A stretch of DNA of 64,000 nucleotides, from positions 1 to 64,000 of the forward strand of contig JBPOEZ010000002.1 of assembly GCA_051252005.1 (NCBI GenBank), read 5' to 3'. Shown here in pieces: positions 44,322 to 53,140 of this stretch. This stretch comes from JACOMS01 sp051252005. GTDB lineage: Bacteria > Pseudomonadota > Alphaproteobacteria > Caulobacterales > Maricaulaceae. The notes below the pieces were generated by a model, which did not search any database, was not told the origin of the DNA, and saw nothing but the letters and a program-made list of their open reading frames with translations. Made by a program: the position numbers and the translations under genes. How positions within the stretch are numbered: position 1 is the first letter of the stretch; the number at the start of each line of letters is the position of its first letter.

Positions 44322-44794
44322 GCAGGCGGGTCGATATGCGTGACTTGGTTGCACTCAAAGAAGTGCCCATCACCGTCCCAAAGGAAGCAGGACTTGAAAT
44401 GTTTAGTCTCACCTTTTGCTCCAGTAGTAGACCATTCCTTGACCTCGCCGCGTGTTTTAAAGCCTGCAGCGGTGGCTTGATCATAAATCGCCTGCGCGTC
44501 GTCTGCGACAACAACGAAAACCGGCTTGCCATAACCCAGTTCATAATCAATTTCAGGCGCCGGCATGACCGGATCCAAAAACTCCATCAGGCCGATCATA
44601 CCGATTTGATCGTGTTCAAATTGAAAAATGCAAAGCCGTAATGTATCGCCTTTTTTGCCTATGGGGAGGCCACCGCCGTCAAGCGTGTATGGCCTATCGA
44701 ACCAAACTTTAGCGCCGAGAATATCTCGGAAAAAAGTGAGTGAACGCTCCATATCACGCACCATTAACGTCGTGCGTTTAATTACATTTCCCAT
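44318..44794 (-). CDS. VOC-superfamily (glyoxalase-like) protein 2
   Basis: A 158-residue VOC protein: TTLMVRDMERSLTFFRDILG opens the first module and FLWDGDGHFFECNQV closes the second, with Glu in FECN at the usual metal position but Thr where the first-strand His is common. VOC enzymes include isomerases, lyases and ring-cleavage dioxygenases; the reaction is unknown. It is the first of the four coupled genes, 129 bp after the TonB-dependent receptor gene. Confidence 0.85.
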   Translation of the reverse strand: MGNVIKRTTLMVRDMERSLTFFRDILGAKVWFDRPYTLDGGGLPIGKKGDTLRLCIFQFEHDQIGMIGLMEFLDPVMPAPEIDYELGYGKPVFVVVADDAQAIYDQATAAGFKTRGEVKEWSTTGAKGETKHFKSCFLWDGDGHFFECNQVTHIDPPA

Positions 44795-44923
44795 TCAGAA
44801 CTCCTTTTAAAATAATTTTATAAATACGTAGGCCGAGCAACGGCCTATGCTTCTTTTATGATTTTAAGACGAAGCCGCGCGAAAGCGGTACGGACTTCGC
44901 CCTTATAGCAAATAAACGCTAGT

Positions 44924-47458
44924 TTACCGGAACGTGTATTTCGCGCGTACGCCAAACTGACGCTTGTCACGAAGACCGAACCGCGTTCCAATTGAATTAA
45001 AATTGAAAAAGCCGCCAGCAGCCATGCGCGTGTCAAAGCTTGTGTCCGCAAATGATTGCGCGGACGATGGCGTATCCTCGTTCAACAAATTGGTCACGAA
45101 AAGCTCAACGCTGATATCGTCACCGCGAAGGCCTGATCTAACATTTACATCAACGGCTTTATCAATTTCGGTGAGGTTTGCATTGCTGACGAAATATTTG
45201 CCCGTGTAATATGCATCACCACGTAAGAACCAGGTATCAAAACCGGAAAATGCAGAAATCGGTTGCTCATATGAAGCGCTCAGAGATCCCGTCCAAGGCG
45301 GGAATTTCGGAGCCTGTTGTCCCACAGGACTTGCATTCGGTCCGAAGACGAGCCCAAACCGATCCGTCCCGCCGTTCTCAGGGAACGAGGCAACCGTCGC
45401 GTCAATATAGGACAGAGACCCATTAAAAGTCAGCCTTTCAGTCGCCGCCCAAGTTCCATCTAGCTCAAAACCATAAATGTCTGTGGTTGCACCATTTCCG
45501 TTAAAGTTCACCGTTCTGCGAGGGTTCGTCGCACCAGGTCTATTGTCCGGAGCCGTTTCCAAAGCCGCATAGATCTCATTTGAACGCTCCATATAGAACG
45601 CCGCTAAGTTAAAGCCGGCACGGCCACCCGCTAGCGACTGTTTCCAGCCAAGCTCGAAATTAGTCAGTTTTTCCTCATCAAACGTACTTGAGGCTGATGG
45701 TGCCCGCGTAATCACATCCGCTTGCGCCGCAGCGTCAAGCTCGGCAAATTCTGGGTTAAACCCACCTGGCAAATTGCCTCGGCTATAAGTGGCGTAGAAC
45801 GTCGACGAAGGAGACGGCTCATACTTTGCTGTAAGACGCGGTACAAAACTTGTAAGCGTCACGGGAGAGAGACCAGCAACAGTTTCGTTGACGTTCTCAT
45901 CAATCAGCGTGTCTTCTTGGTAACGACCCTCAACTGTCAAAGTAATTTTATCTGTCAGATTATAGTCAACCGAACCAAACACACCGAATGTTTCAGCGCC
46001 GGAAATAAACGGTAGCGTTCTGAATCCATCGCCGAAAACAACCGTCGAGAACAGATTGTTAATCGTGCTGTTAAGTTCTTTTACATCAACATTGATATAG
46101 CTTGCGCCAACTGTCCAAGAGAGCTTGTCTTCAAAAGAAATACCTTGCAAGCGCCCTTCAATTGAAAAGTCGTCGATTTCTCTCGCCGCAAAGGTCGTAA
46201 ATGAATCGTCCGGCGACTGGTCGAGTTCCGTATACAGACCAAGAGACTCTTCGCTATATCCACCCAATACAGACAAAGTAATATTCTCGTTGATATCGAG
46301 GCTTGCATTCGCGCTAATTCGGATTTCATCAAGATCAAGGCCGAAGTCATCTTTCTCAAGCGGGCTATAACTAAATCCATTTGTAAGAACATTGGTCGCT
46401 GCGTTGTAGCGGGCGTCACCAGTGAAGTTCTGACGGAATGTATTAATAATCGCACTGCCTGTGTTGATGCCGATCTCACTAGCAGGAATATCGTCGCCCG
46501 TAATCGTACCGCTAAACATAGAGTTCGTCCGGCCATAGAAAGGCACGCCTCCGACCATTGACAGTACCACGCCTGGCGCGCACGGCGTATTTGAATTGGG
46601 TTGAACCGACCCTGAACCAAGAACGGCATCGCAGTTAGCGTCCATGACGAAACCGCCAAAGTTATGCGTAGAAGGTCCAGTCGCTCCGCCTGAAATTGCT
46701 GCCGCGCCATCATGAATTTCGCGATAAGACCCACGTACTTTCATGCGGAAATTATCGGTAGGCTCAAAGAACAGCGTCCCGTTGATATTCCACTGAGATT
46801 GATCTCCAAGCTTTTCGCCGGCTGTTGCAAAATTGTCGTAGTGACCGGCAACATCATCCATCCCGCCAGAAATACGGTAGGATAGGCTCTCGGAAATTGG
46901 GCCTTCAACACCAAGACCGAGACGATACTCATCACGTGTCGCCGCTGTTATATCGATATCAGCACGAAACTCCTCACTCGGGTCTTTCGTCACATAATTA
47001 ATTGCCCCTGAGAACGTGTTACGTCCATAAAGCGCGGACTGTGGCCCTTTGGTGATCTCAATACGTTCAAGTTCATTAATCCCAACGGCCTGGATGCCGC
47101 CAAACATGGCAACGCCGTCGAGGAAGACTGTGGCCGTTTGTTGCAAACGGCTACCCGTATCTAGGAATATCCCGCGAAAACGCGGTGTCGTATTGATGCG
47201 CGCTGTATAATTCACATCAGATGTGAAAGGTTCGATAAATAGGCCCGGTGTTGCTTTGGAAACGTCGATAATGCTATCGAAACCGGCATTTTCCAATTCC
47301 GTTTTACCGAATGCAGAAATTGCAAGCGGCGAATCCTTTAATGTTTCTTCCTTTTTTCGCGCCGTAACGATAATTTCGTCTTCGACCTGAGCATATGATG
47401 CAGGTACTGCGATCATTGCGGCAATTGCTGTGCAGGCTAACAGTTTAGTTTTTCTCAC
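44924..47458 (-). CDS. TonB-dependent outer-membrane receptor
   Basis: The 844-residue sequence has a signal peptide (about 1-23, ending SYAQ), a TonB box-like start (EDEIIVTARKKEE), a plug domain (LENAGFDSIIDVSKATPGLF; GPQSALYGRNTFSGAINYVTK split at GRNTF) and a 22-strand-type barrel ending KYTFR. It imports a bulky substrate at the expense of the TonB system. Sequence style matches the sphingomonad/hyphomonad receptors of catabolic clusters rather than siderophore receptors. The start is GTG with AAGGGG. It heads the catabolic genes on the minus strand and is divergent from an AraC regulator. Confidence 0.92.
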   Translation of the reverse strand: MRKTKLLACTAIAAMIAVPASYAQVEDEIIVTARKKEETLKDSPLAISAFGKTELENAGFDSIIDVSKATPGLFIEPFTSDVNYTARINTTPRFRGIFLDTGSRLQQTATVFLDGVAMFGGIQAVGINELERIEITKGPQSALYGRNTFSGAINYVTKDPSEEFRADIDITAATRDEYRLGLGVEGPISESLSYRISGGMDDVAGHYDNFATAGEKLGDQSQWNINGTLFFEPTDNFRMKVRGSYREIHDGAAAISGGATGPSTHNFGGFVMDANCDAVLGSGSVQPNSNTPCAPGVVLSMVGGVPFYGRTNSMFSGTITGDDIPASEIGINTGSAIINTFRQNFTGDARYNAATNVLTNGFSYSPLEKDDFGLDLDEIRISANASLDINENITLSVLGGYSEESLGLYTELDQSPDDSFTTFAAREIDDFSIEGRLQGISFEDKLSWTVGASYINVDVKELNSTINNLFSTVVFGDGFRTLPFISGAETFGVFGSVDYNLTDKITLTVEGRYQEDTLIDENVNETVAGLSPVTLTSFVPRLTAKYEPSPSSTFYATYSRGNLPGGFNPEFAELDAAAQADVITRAPSASSTFDEEKLTNFELGWKQSLAGGRAGFNLAAFYMERSNEIYAALETAPDNRPGATNPRRTVNFNGNGATTDIYGFELDGTWAATERLTFNGSLSYIDATVASFPENGGTDRFGLVFGPNASPVGQQAPKFPPWTGSLSASYEQPISAFSGFDTWFLRGDAYYTGKYFVSNANLTEIDKAVDVNVRSGLRGDDISVELFVTNLLNEDTPSSAQSFADTSFDTRMAAGGFFNFNSIGTRFGLRDKRQFGVRAKYTFR

Positions 47459-47522
47459 GAGTAAACCCCTTTAATGTTTATGATGATTATCAATATTTTT
47501 TGTCCCAATCAGCATTTTTCGA

Positions 47523-47592
47523 TTGATGCACATCAACTCAAGCGACGAATATGGTGACATTTATCGGCTCATATTAAGTCGAAATTGTCACC
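47523..47592. promoter_or_regulatory. Inverted repeats between the TonB receptor and AraC genes
   Basis: GGTGACA (47553-47559) and TGTCACC (47586-47592) are perfect inverted copies with centres 33 bp apart, about three helical turns. TTGATG-CA-CATCAA (47523-47536) is a second palindrome. They lie in the divergent promoter region and may be operators for the AraC-type protein, though AraC proteins more often use direct repeats. Confidence 0.35.
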
Positions 47593-47614
47593 CAACAGAT
47601 CTGGGGGGCTTTAT

Positions 47615-48544
47615 TTGAAAAATGAAAAAGCCGAAAACAATATGTCAAAAACTACGCTAGCGCTCCAACACTTAGACCGAACAGGCATCGAACGGCCAAC
47701 CATTCACACATTAGAAGGGCAATGGCCCTGCACAGTGGTTTGGACCTCAAACGCAAAATTAAAAAGACGGGAGATACTCCCGACACCGTTATTCAATGTC
47801 TTTATTCCGACGCGCGACGTTGTCCTGCAAGAAACTACAGGTGTCCTTGGGCGCCGTGACTTTACTTACACTCTAGGGAAGATTGGTTTTTCACCTAGCC
47901 AACAAGCCCGCGTACTGGAATGGATCGGGAGGCTAGAAGGTTATACCTTTTTCTTCCACCCTGACATCATCGCAAAGGCATCACAAACCTGTTTTGGAGA
48001 GAATTTTGAAGATCTAAAGTGGCGCGGCGGAAAAGGCGATTTCGCCCCCGCAATTGCATATCTAGGCATAGATATCGCCGCGCAGGTGACAACAGGACTG
48101 CCCGCGGGAACGGCGCATGTCGAGAGCCAAATAGAAACATTTCTATCCATGGTTTTAAGGCGGTATTCCTCAACGCCTCACAGGAATACGGCACTGGTCG
48201 GCATATACAGTCCCCTCATATTGAAGGTTGTCAACTTTGTTGATCATCACTTGAGCGAGCCGTTGACTATGAACATGATTTCCCATGAATGCGGAGCATC
48301 GATCTCTCACTTGGGCCGTTTGTTCCGTGATGAAATGGGGGACAGCGTTTGGTCATTTGTGCAACGGCGGCGTTTGTCTATGGCGGCAGAACTTCTCCAA
48401 AAAACCGACCTTATGATCTCTCAAATTGGGCAACGGTGCGGGTATCCCGATGCCAAACATTTCAGCCGCCAGTTCAAGTCGCAATTCAAATTGTCACCTG
48501 AAAATTACAGACTAAAGCACTTTGCTAAAGACGCCACAACGTAG
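47615..48544 (+). CDS. AraC-family transcriptional regulator
   Basis: A 309-residue protein from TTG 47615, chosen because GGGGGG lies 6 bp upstream; ATG 47642 is the alternative. The last 100 residues are an AraC double helix-turn-helix (NMISHECGASISHLGRLFRDE, ISQIGQRCGYPDAKHFSRQFK and LSPENYR, shown here in pieces). The N-terminal 200 residues are the effector part, with no domain I can name. It is divergent from the TonB receptor operon and likely controls it and the downstream hydrolase. Confidence 0.9.
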   Translation: MKNEKAENNMSKTTLALQHLDRTGIERPTIHTLEGQWPCTVVWTSNAKLKRREILPTPLFNVFIPTRDVVLQETTGVLGRRDFTYTLGKIGFSPSQQARVLEWIGRLEGYTFFFHPDIIAKASQTCFGENFEDLKWRGGKGDFAPAIAYLGIDIAAQVTTGLPAGTAHVESQIETFLSMVLRRYSSTPHRNTALVGIYSPLILKVVNFVDHHLSEPLTMNMISHECGASISHLGRLFRDEMGDSVWSFVQRRRLSMAAELLQKTDLMISQIGQRCGYPDAKHFSRQFKSQFKLSPENYRLKHFAKDATT

Positions 48545-48864
48545 TCTTTCGCTTTGGTCACACAACGTTTGCTATGCCGTAGACAACCAACCAAATGTTG
48601 AAGGCTAGGCACAACCCCCTATGAGCCTTGATTGAAATCAATTTCATATAGCCAGAGGAAAATAGTCTAGCCGTAAGGAGTAAGCTGTGCGCGGTAAATT
48701 GCAATTCATCTTAAAGTTCGTGAAAAAACATCACTGCGCCCCCTACGCCAAGGTAAGGGGAGACGACCGTCACAAATCCGCGCCCGATCACCCTTATGGG
48801 TTCTTGAGAGCCAAACTCCACCTAAAAGACAACGCTAACATCATACATTTGAAAGGGCAGCAAC
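48545..48864. other. Region between the AraC and hydrolase genes
   Basis: The first 140 bp hold no gene. They should carry the promoter of the small frame and hydrolase unit, given the AT-rich stretch with GAAATCAATTTCATATAG near 48633. The rest is the small reading frame listed next. Confidence 0.4.
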
Positions 48865-48872
48865 ATGATTGA
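48687..48872 (+). CDS. Possible 61-residue small protein coupled to the hydrolase gene
   Basis: A GTG codon sits 6 bp after a perfect AAGGAG. The frame runs 61 codons (MRGKLQFILKFVKKHH at the start; rich in Lys, His and Arg) and ends at a TGA 8 bp inside the hydrolase gene. The strong ribosome-binding site and the overlap suggest a real leader or small protein that couples translation to the hydrolase. The sequence resembles nothing I know. Confidence 0.4.
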   Translation: MRGKLQFILKFVKKHHCAPYAKVRGDDRHKSAPDHPYGFLRAKLHLKDNANIIHLKGQQHD

Positions 48873-49752
48873 CCGCCGACTATTTTTGGGAGGCGCGATC
48901 GCCTTATCGGCCTGCACCACAGCAGCGCCAAAGTGGAGTGCCTCACCCTCAGATGACGTTAATATTGTTCGGGACTATGTTGATGGACCATTCGGGCAAC
49001 TCCATTATTACGAGGCCGGAGACAGGAAAAGCCGCAAAACACCGCTGGTGCTTTTTCACCCCACCGCCGTTTCCGGAGATTACTTCCACGACTATATGCT
49101 TGAAATGGCAAAAGATAGATTTGTTGTTGCGCTGGACACACCCGGATACGGTAAATCAGATCCGCCGTCTGAACGGCAAAGCATGACCAAACTCGCTGAC
49201 GCTCTAGGTGACGGGATTTCCGCACTCGGATTAAAAAAGGTCGATTTACTTGGCTACCATACCGGCTGCTACCTTGCCACAGAACTGGCGATTCTGCGTC
49301 CGGACATGGTCCGGCGCCTTCTCCTCCCCGGCATTCCATATTATACTGGAGCAGAACAAGAAGGAATGTACAAGAAAAACGCCCGCCCCAAGCCTATCGC
49401 AGAGGACGGCGCAGACGCTCAGAAAATCTGGTCATTCTGGGTTACAAATCGCAATAAGGCCGTTCCTTTAGAACGGGGCGTCGAGCACTTTACGGATCAT
49501 ATACAATCTTATCCCCGTTCTAATTGGGCCTATCACAGTGTCTTTACCTACGATGCGGATGCACGGCTCCCACTGATAACTCAGCCTGTTCTCGTTCCCA
49601 ATACGCATGGCAGTTTAAAAGAAGAGAGCCGACAAGCCGCAGCGCTTATACCTGGCGCGGTTGTGATCGAAATACCTGAGCTGCATGAAGGGGTTTTTGA
49701 TATTGGCGTGCCAAAGTTGGTCAGCGTAACCCGCAGCTTCTTAGACGAGTAA
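48865..49752 (+). CDS. Lipoprotein alpha/beta-fold hydrolase with His at the nucleophile position
   Basis: A Tat- or Sec-type lipoprotein signal (RRLFLGGAIALSAC, Cys17) precedes an alpha/beta-hydrolase fold of about 275 residues. The oxyanion-side segment is LFHPTAVSG and the DTPGYGKSDPP loop is typical of epoxide-hydrolase or dehalogenase relatives. The nucleophile elbow G-x-S-x-G reads G130-Y-H132-T-G134, with His replacing Ser/Asp/Cys; a candidate catalytic His is in ELHEGVFD. Its activity is therefore uncertain. It lies after the AraC gene on the same strand. Confidence 0.85.
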   Translation: MIDRRLFLGGAIALSACTTAAPKWSASPSDDVNIVRDYVDGPFGQLHYYEAGDRKSRKTPLVLFHPTAVSGDYFHDYMLEMAKDRFVVALDTPGYGKSDPPSERQSMTKLADALGDGISALGLKKVDLLGYHTGCYLATELAILRPDMVRRLLLPGIPYYTGAEQEGMYKKNARPKPIAEDGADAQKIWSFWVTNRNKAVPLERGVEHFTDHIQSYPRSNWAYHSVFTYDADARLPLITQPVLVPNTHGSLKEESRQAAALIPGAVVIEIPELHEGVFDIGVPKLVSVTRSFLDE

Positions 49753-49898
49753 GGTGTTTTCAATCGCGGGTATCCTGCCCCCTAAAACAGCGTAGAGCTT
49801 AAGCGCTCCTATCACTGATCCTGCATGAGCCCACGAAGTTAAACTTTCAGGGGCAAGTATTTGGGGAAATGGAGACGATCCATACGATTGACGCCAAA

Positions 49899-51146
49899 TT
49901 ATGTAGCCTTGGAAATAAACGCACCGAATCGCTTAATACCGTCGGTAATCTGCTCCTCCGTCCCGCCAGAAAAGCTAAATCGGCAATGCCGTTTTCCGTC
50001 TTCGGCCTGAGGGAAAAACGGAGCTCCCGGAATAAAGGCCACTTTTGCGGTTTCCATTGACGCCGAAAGCAACATCGCGGCATCACTGCCCTCTGGCAAA
50101 GTCACCCAGACAAACATCCCCCCATCAGGTTCTAAGAATGTGATATTTTCAGGAAGATGTTCCCGCATCGCAGCAATCATACAATCGCGCTTACGGCCAT
50201 AAGTTCTTCGCAAAAGTTCAATGTGATTGGCATATATTTTAGAAACCAGTTCAAACGTAATCATCTGGTTTAGAACAGGGGAGTGTAAATCCGCCGCTTG
50301 TTTTAAGGGTACAATTGCTTGAATGAAGGATTGCGGCGCAGCGATCCAGCCGACCCTCAAGCCAGGCATCATGGTCTTAGAAAAAGTACCAATATGAATT
50401 ACGCCGCCCCACGCCAGGGGATCATCGCTATCCCCGCCGGAAACTTTTTGGTCGTAGGCTATCATCGGTTCAATAGGGTCGCCTTCAAAACGCAGTTGCT
50501 GATAAGCGGCATCATCTACAATCGGAATACCCTTAGCGCGCGACATCTTGATTAAGTCTCTTCTGCGGCTATCTGAGATGGTTTGGCCCGACGGATTTGA
50601 AAAGTCTGAAACTAAATAAATTAATTTTGGGTTTTGCTCCAACGCGGCTGCAAAGTGCGCCGTCATCGGACCTTCGTCATCAGCCGGCACACCGATGATA
50701 TCGGCATCAAAAGTTCGCAATATTTGCAGCGCTCCGAGATATGTCGGCGCGGCAGTGACAACTTTGTCCCCAGGCGAAATTAATGATTTAAAAACCAAAT
50801 TCAGCGCCTGTTGCCCGCCTGACGTCATCAGAACATTGTCGCTTTCGCACTTTGCGCCCAAACTCTGCATATGCGTAGCAACCCACTTCCGAAGCGGTAA
50901 ATATCCCTCAGACGGACCGTAATTAAGCGCCGCCACGCGCAGTTTATGGTCAGCAAGAATTTGTTCCAATGCTGTTTCCACATGTGCGTATGGAAAAAGC
51001 TGCGTGTCGGGCATGCCGCCAGCAAATGAGGTTATATCCCCTTTGCGTAACCGTGAAAACATCTCACGAATTAGAGACTTCTCCGAATGGGCTGCCGCAG
51101 GTGTAAACAGTGACATCCAGTCAGGTGATGAGGACGCTTGGATCAT
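49899..51146 (-). CDS. PLP-dependent aminotransferase (MocR/2-aminoadipate-type, class I/II)
   Basis: This 415-residue fold-type I enzyme has the PLP lysine in GTFSKTMMPGLRVGW and the phosphate and substrate segments NYGPSEGYLPLR, TSGGQQAL and SNPSGQTIS. It lacks a DNA-binding domain, so it is a free aminotransferase. The closest type is 2-aminoadipate/valine-pyruvate-like. It starts 1 bp after the RidA stop codon, so the two are cotranscribed. The substrate is unknown. Confidence 0.9.
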   Translation of the reverse strand: MIQASSSPDWMSLFTPAAAHSEKSLIREMFSRLRKGDITSFAGGMPDTQLFPYAHVETALEQILADHKLRVAALNYGPSEGYLPLRKWVATHMQSLGAKCESDNVLMTSGGQQALNLVFKSLISPGDKVVTAAPTYLGALQILRTFDADIIGVPADDEGPMTAHFAAALEQNPKLIYLVSDFSNPSGQTISDSRRRDLIKMSRAKGIPIVDDAAYQQLRFEGDPIEPMIAYDQKVSGGDSDDPLAWGGVIHIGTFSKTMMPGLRVGWIAAPQSFIQAIVPLKQAADLHSPVLNQMITFELVSKIYANHIELLRRTYGRKRDCMIAAMREHLPENITFLEPDGGMFVWVTLPEGSDAAMLLSASMETAKVAFIPGAPFFPQAEDGKRHCRFSFSGGTEEQITDGIKRFGAFISKAT

Positions 51147-51147
51147 G

Positions 51148-51612
51148 CTAACGCCGCGCTATACATTCAATTTCAACACGCGCATCCGCGGCGAGGCCAC
51201 TGACCGCAAATGCACTTCTTGCTGGAAAATTTGTATCGAAATATGTTTTATACACCGCATTAAAAGCTGACCACTCACTCATATCAGCAAGCATAGCGGT
51301 GCACTTAACGATACGCTCCATGCCTAGGCCTTGCTCCCGGAGAGTCGACTTTATATTCTCCAAAGTTTGACGGGTCTCAGGCTCAATCCCGCGTTCCACA
51401 AAGCCCTTCCCCTGCACCGTTCCAAGCGCGCCAGAGAGAAAGATCCACCCATTAGCTTCAACGGCTGACGACAGCGGAAATCCGCTCGCTTTTAGGCTTT
51501 CTCCCGCAATAAATTGAATGTCACGCGTCTCATTGACTTCAACTTCATTTGTATGACCAGAAGCGCCGCAGCCCTGAAGAACCAGGATTGACGTTATCAA
51601 TAGTCGCTTCAT
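51148..51612 (-). CDS. RidA/YjgF-family protein exported as a lipoprotein
   Basis: I start at ATG 51612 (MKRLLITSILVLQGC); the GGAGG ribosome-binding site lies in the longer TTG reading. A lipoprotein signal (lipobox VLQGC) and about 20 linker residues precede a RidA domain. The conserved Arg that binds substrate carboxylates is present in ADARVEIECIA. RidA proteins hydrolyse reactive enamines and imines released by PLP enzymes. An envelope location is unusual. The gene is followed directly by a PLP aminotransferase gene. Confidence 0.88.
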   Translation of the reverse strand: MKRLLITSILVLQGCGASGHTNEVEVNETRDIQFIAGESLKASGFPLSSAVEANGWIFLSGALGTVQGKGFVERGIEPETRQTLENIKSTLREQGLGMERIVKCTAMLADMSEWSAFNAVYKTYFDTNFPARSAFAVSGLAADARVEIECIARR

Positions 51613-51901
51613 AAGTGCCTCCAAACAGGAACAATCAGTTCGGATTTTAATTGAAACTATCGCTACATAGGTGCTTTGATTTTAATCAGGCCAGAAAAAA
51701 ATAGATCTTTTTGGTTGCTCCCTGCCGAAATCCCCCAGCACGTCAAAACAATGCCCCCTGCTCAAATCCGTGCCATTGCCACCCGTATACCCTAAGTTTA
51801 AACTGATTGTTTAGGATCTCTTGCCCGAATACGGCACGAGTGAGCTTTAAGGCCAAAGCTGTCTCGCTCGACCCGAAATAGATCAAAGCTTGAGATGGAA
51901 C
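51613..51901. other. Intergenic region between the RidA and PL7 genes
   Basis: No gene is supported. A small hairpin (AGCTTT-AAGGCC-AAAGCT) lies near 51843-51860 and might act in 3' end formation of the PL7 transcript, but there is no clear U-tract. The rest should hold the RidA promoter. Confidence 0.35.
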
Positions 51902-52993
51902 TTATGGCGCTGTCGAATCGCTTACGACTAGCTTTGAAAAGGTGACCTGGGCGTAATCGCCATTCGCTTTGTCCTCGTCCCAATTCCCAGTACCGGCACA
52001 CGCAGCATACCAGAAGCCTGGGTCATTTTTTGTACTGCACTGATTATAAACGCCGGCTTTAAAATAAAGCGAGTCGCCGCCGTAGCTATAGAGATTGTCG
52101 AGCGCATCGACTTCGCCGTTAGCGTCTATGTTATTTGCTAAATTAATTGAATAATTCACCGTGGGTTTTCCCACGGCTTCGAATGTCAAATGCATAGTAT
52201 TTTTGTGGACATTCACAACGTAGCTAAAATCTTCGCCTAAAGCGATTCCCGCATCGCCAGGTGCAGTTGGGTCACTCCACAGCGCGCCCCAAACGGGATA
52301 GGCAATGTCCGTGCGGTTCTCGTCTTCTTTGGCCAAGTTGCGCTCATAGGTCCAAAACACAGAGCCAGTTTTATGGTCAGGCCATTTTTTATAATATATC
52401 TTTAGGGGCTCATTCCCATACCCAAACCCGCTGGATGTCTTCTTGTACTTAACCGCATGAATTTGGCCAACTACGGCAGAATAGGCCGGCTTCTTATTGG
52501 GGTTTCCTGCGTTCAGGGCCACATGGTCAACCCGTAATGTCGCTTCCATTTTTCCGCCAACTGAGCCAAATTTGTCAGAACCCGTGCGCGCTTCGACTGC
52601 AAAATTATTACCCGCATCATGAGTTTTAATTCGAGTGTTTTTCCCGCGTGACATATACCGCAATTCACTTCTGGTATTGCTGGTATTTTTCGTCTTCGCG
52701 CCTTTATTTGGGGCGACAAAAACCATATTATTTTGCTCATCAAGATAGAAAAAATCAGGATGGGAATATTTTTTCATTTTTTTAATAGGAATAGAATCGA
52801 CCTTCCCATCGCCGTTTTGGTCCACTGGAAGTGTTATATTCCAATGACTTAGGTCAAATTCACTCGCAGGCGCTAAATCTTTATCCATGATAGCCTTGCT
52901 CTGCGCAGACGCAGGCAGGCTATGCGATGAAACTGCCAATCCGGTTAAAATAGCGAAAGAAATCCGAGTGGGTAATTTAAATGTTCTAATCAT
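51902..52993 (-). CDS. Alginate lyase, polysaccharide lyase family 7
   Basis: This 363-residue secreted enzyme cleaves alginate by beta-elimination, releasing unsaturated oligomers. A Sec signal peptide (about 1-30) precedes the jelly-roll PL7 domain, whose three signature motifs are intact: RSELR (108-112), QIH (177-179) and YFKAGVYNQ (310-318). QIH, as opposed to QVH, is linked in the literature to activity on G-containing blocks. It lies 147 bp after kdgK and is part of the alginate locus. Confidence 0.95.
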   Translation of the reverse strand: MIRTFKLPTRISFAILTGLAVSSHSLPASAQSKAIMDKDLAPASEFDLSHWNITLPVDQNGDGKVDSIPIKKMKKYSHPDFFYLDEQNNMVFVAPNKGAKTKNTSNTRSELRYMSRGKNTRIKTHDAGNNFAVEARTGSDKFGSVGGKMEATLRVDHVALNAGNPNKKPAYSAVVGQIHAVKYKKTSSGFGYGNEPLKIYYKKWPDHKTGSVFWTYERNLAKEDENRTDIAYPVWGALWSDPTAPGDAGIALGEDFSYVVNVHKNTMHLTFEAVGKPTVNYSINLANNIDANGEVDALDNLYSYGGDSLYFKAGVYNQCSTKNDPGFWYAACAGTGNWDEDKANGDYAQVTFSKLVVSDSTAP

Positions 52994-53140
52994 GATATGT
53001 GCCCCCTTTAAAATAATTATCTTTTCGAGCCTGAAACAAGCAAGGTGAAAAATGAGTGTATATAGTCTTTCAAAAGATGCAATTATCTGTTGCAGTTAAG
53101 CTTGGGTATCGACTTACCTTTTCCAGTTCCCGATTGCGAC

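Noticed and set aside
51798..52001. Short minus-strand frame overlapping the PL7 3' end
   Set aside because: It overlaps the intact alginate lyase gene in another frame and shows no protein-like pattern or ribosome-binding site.
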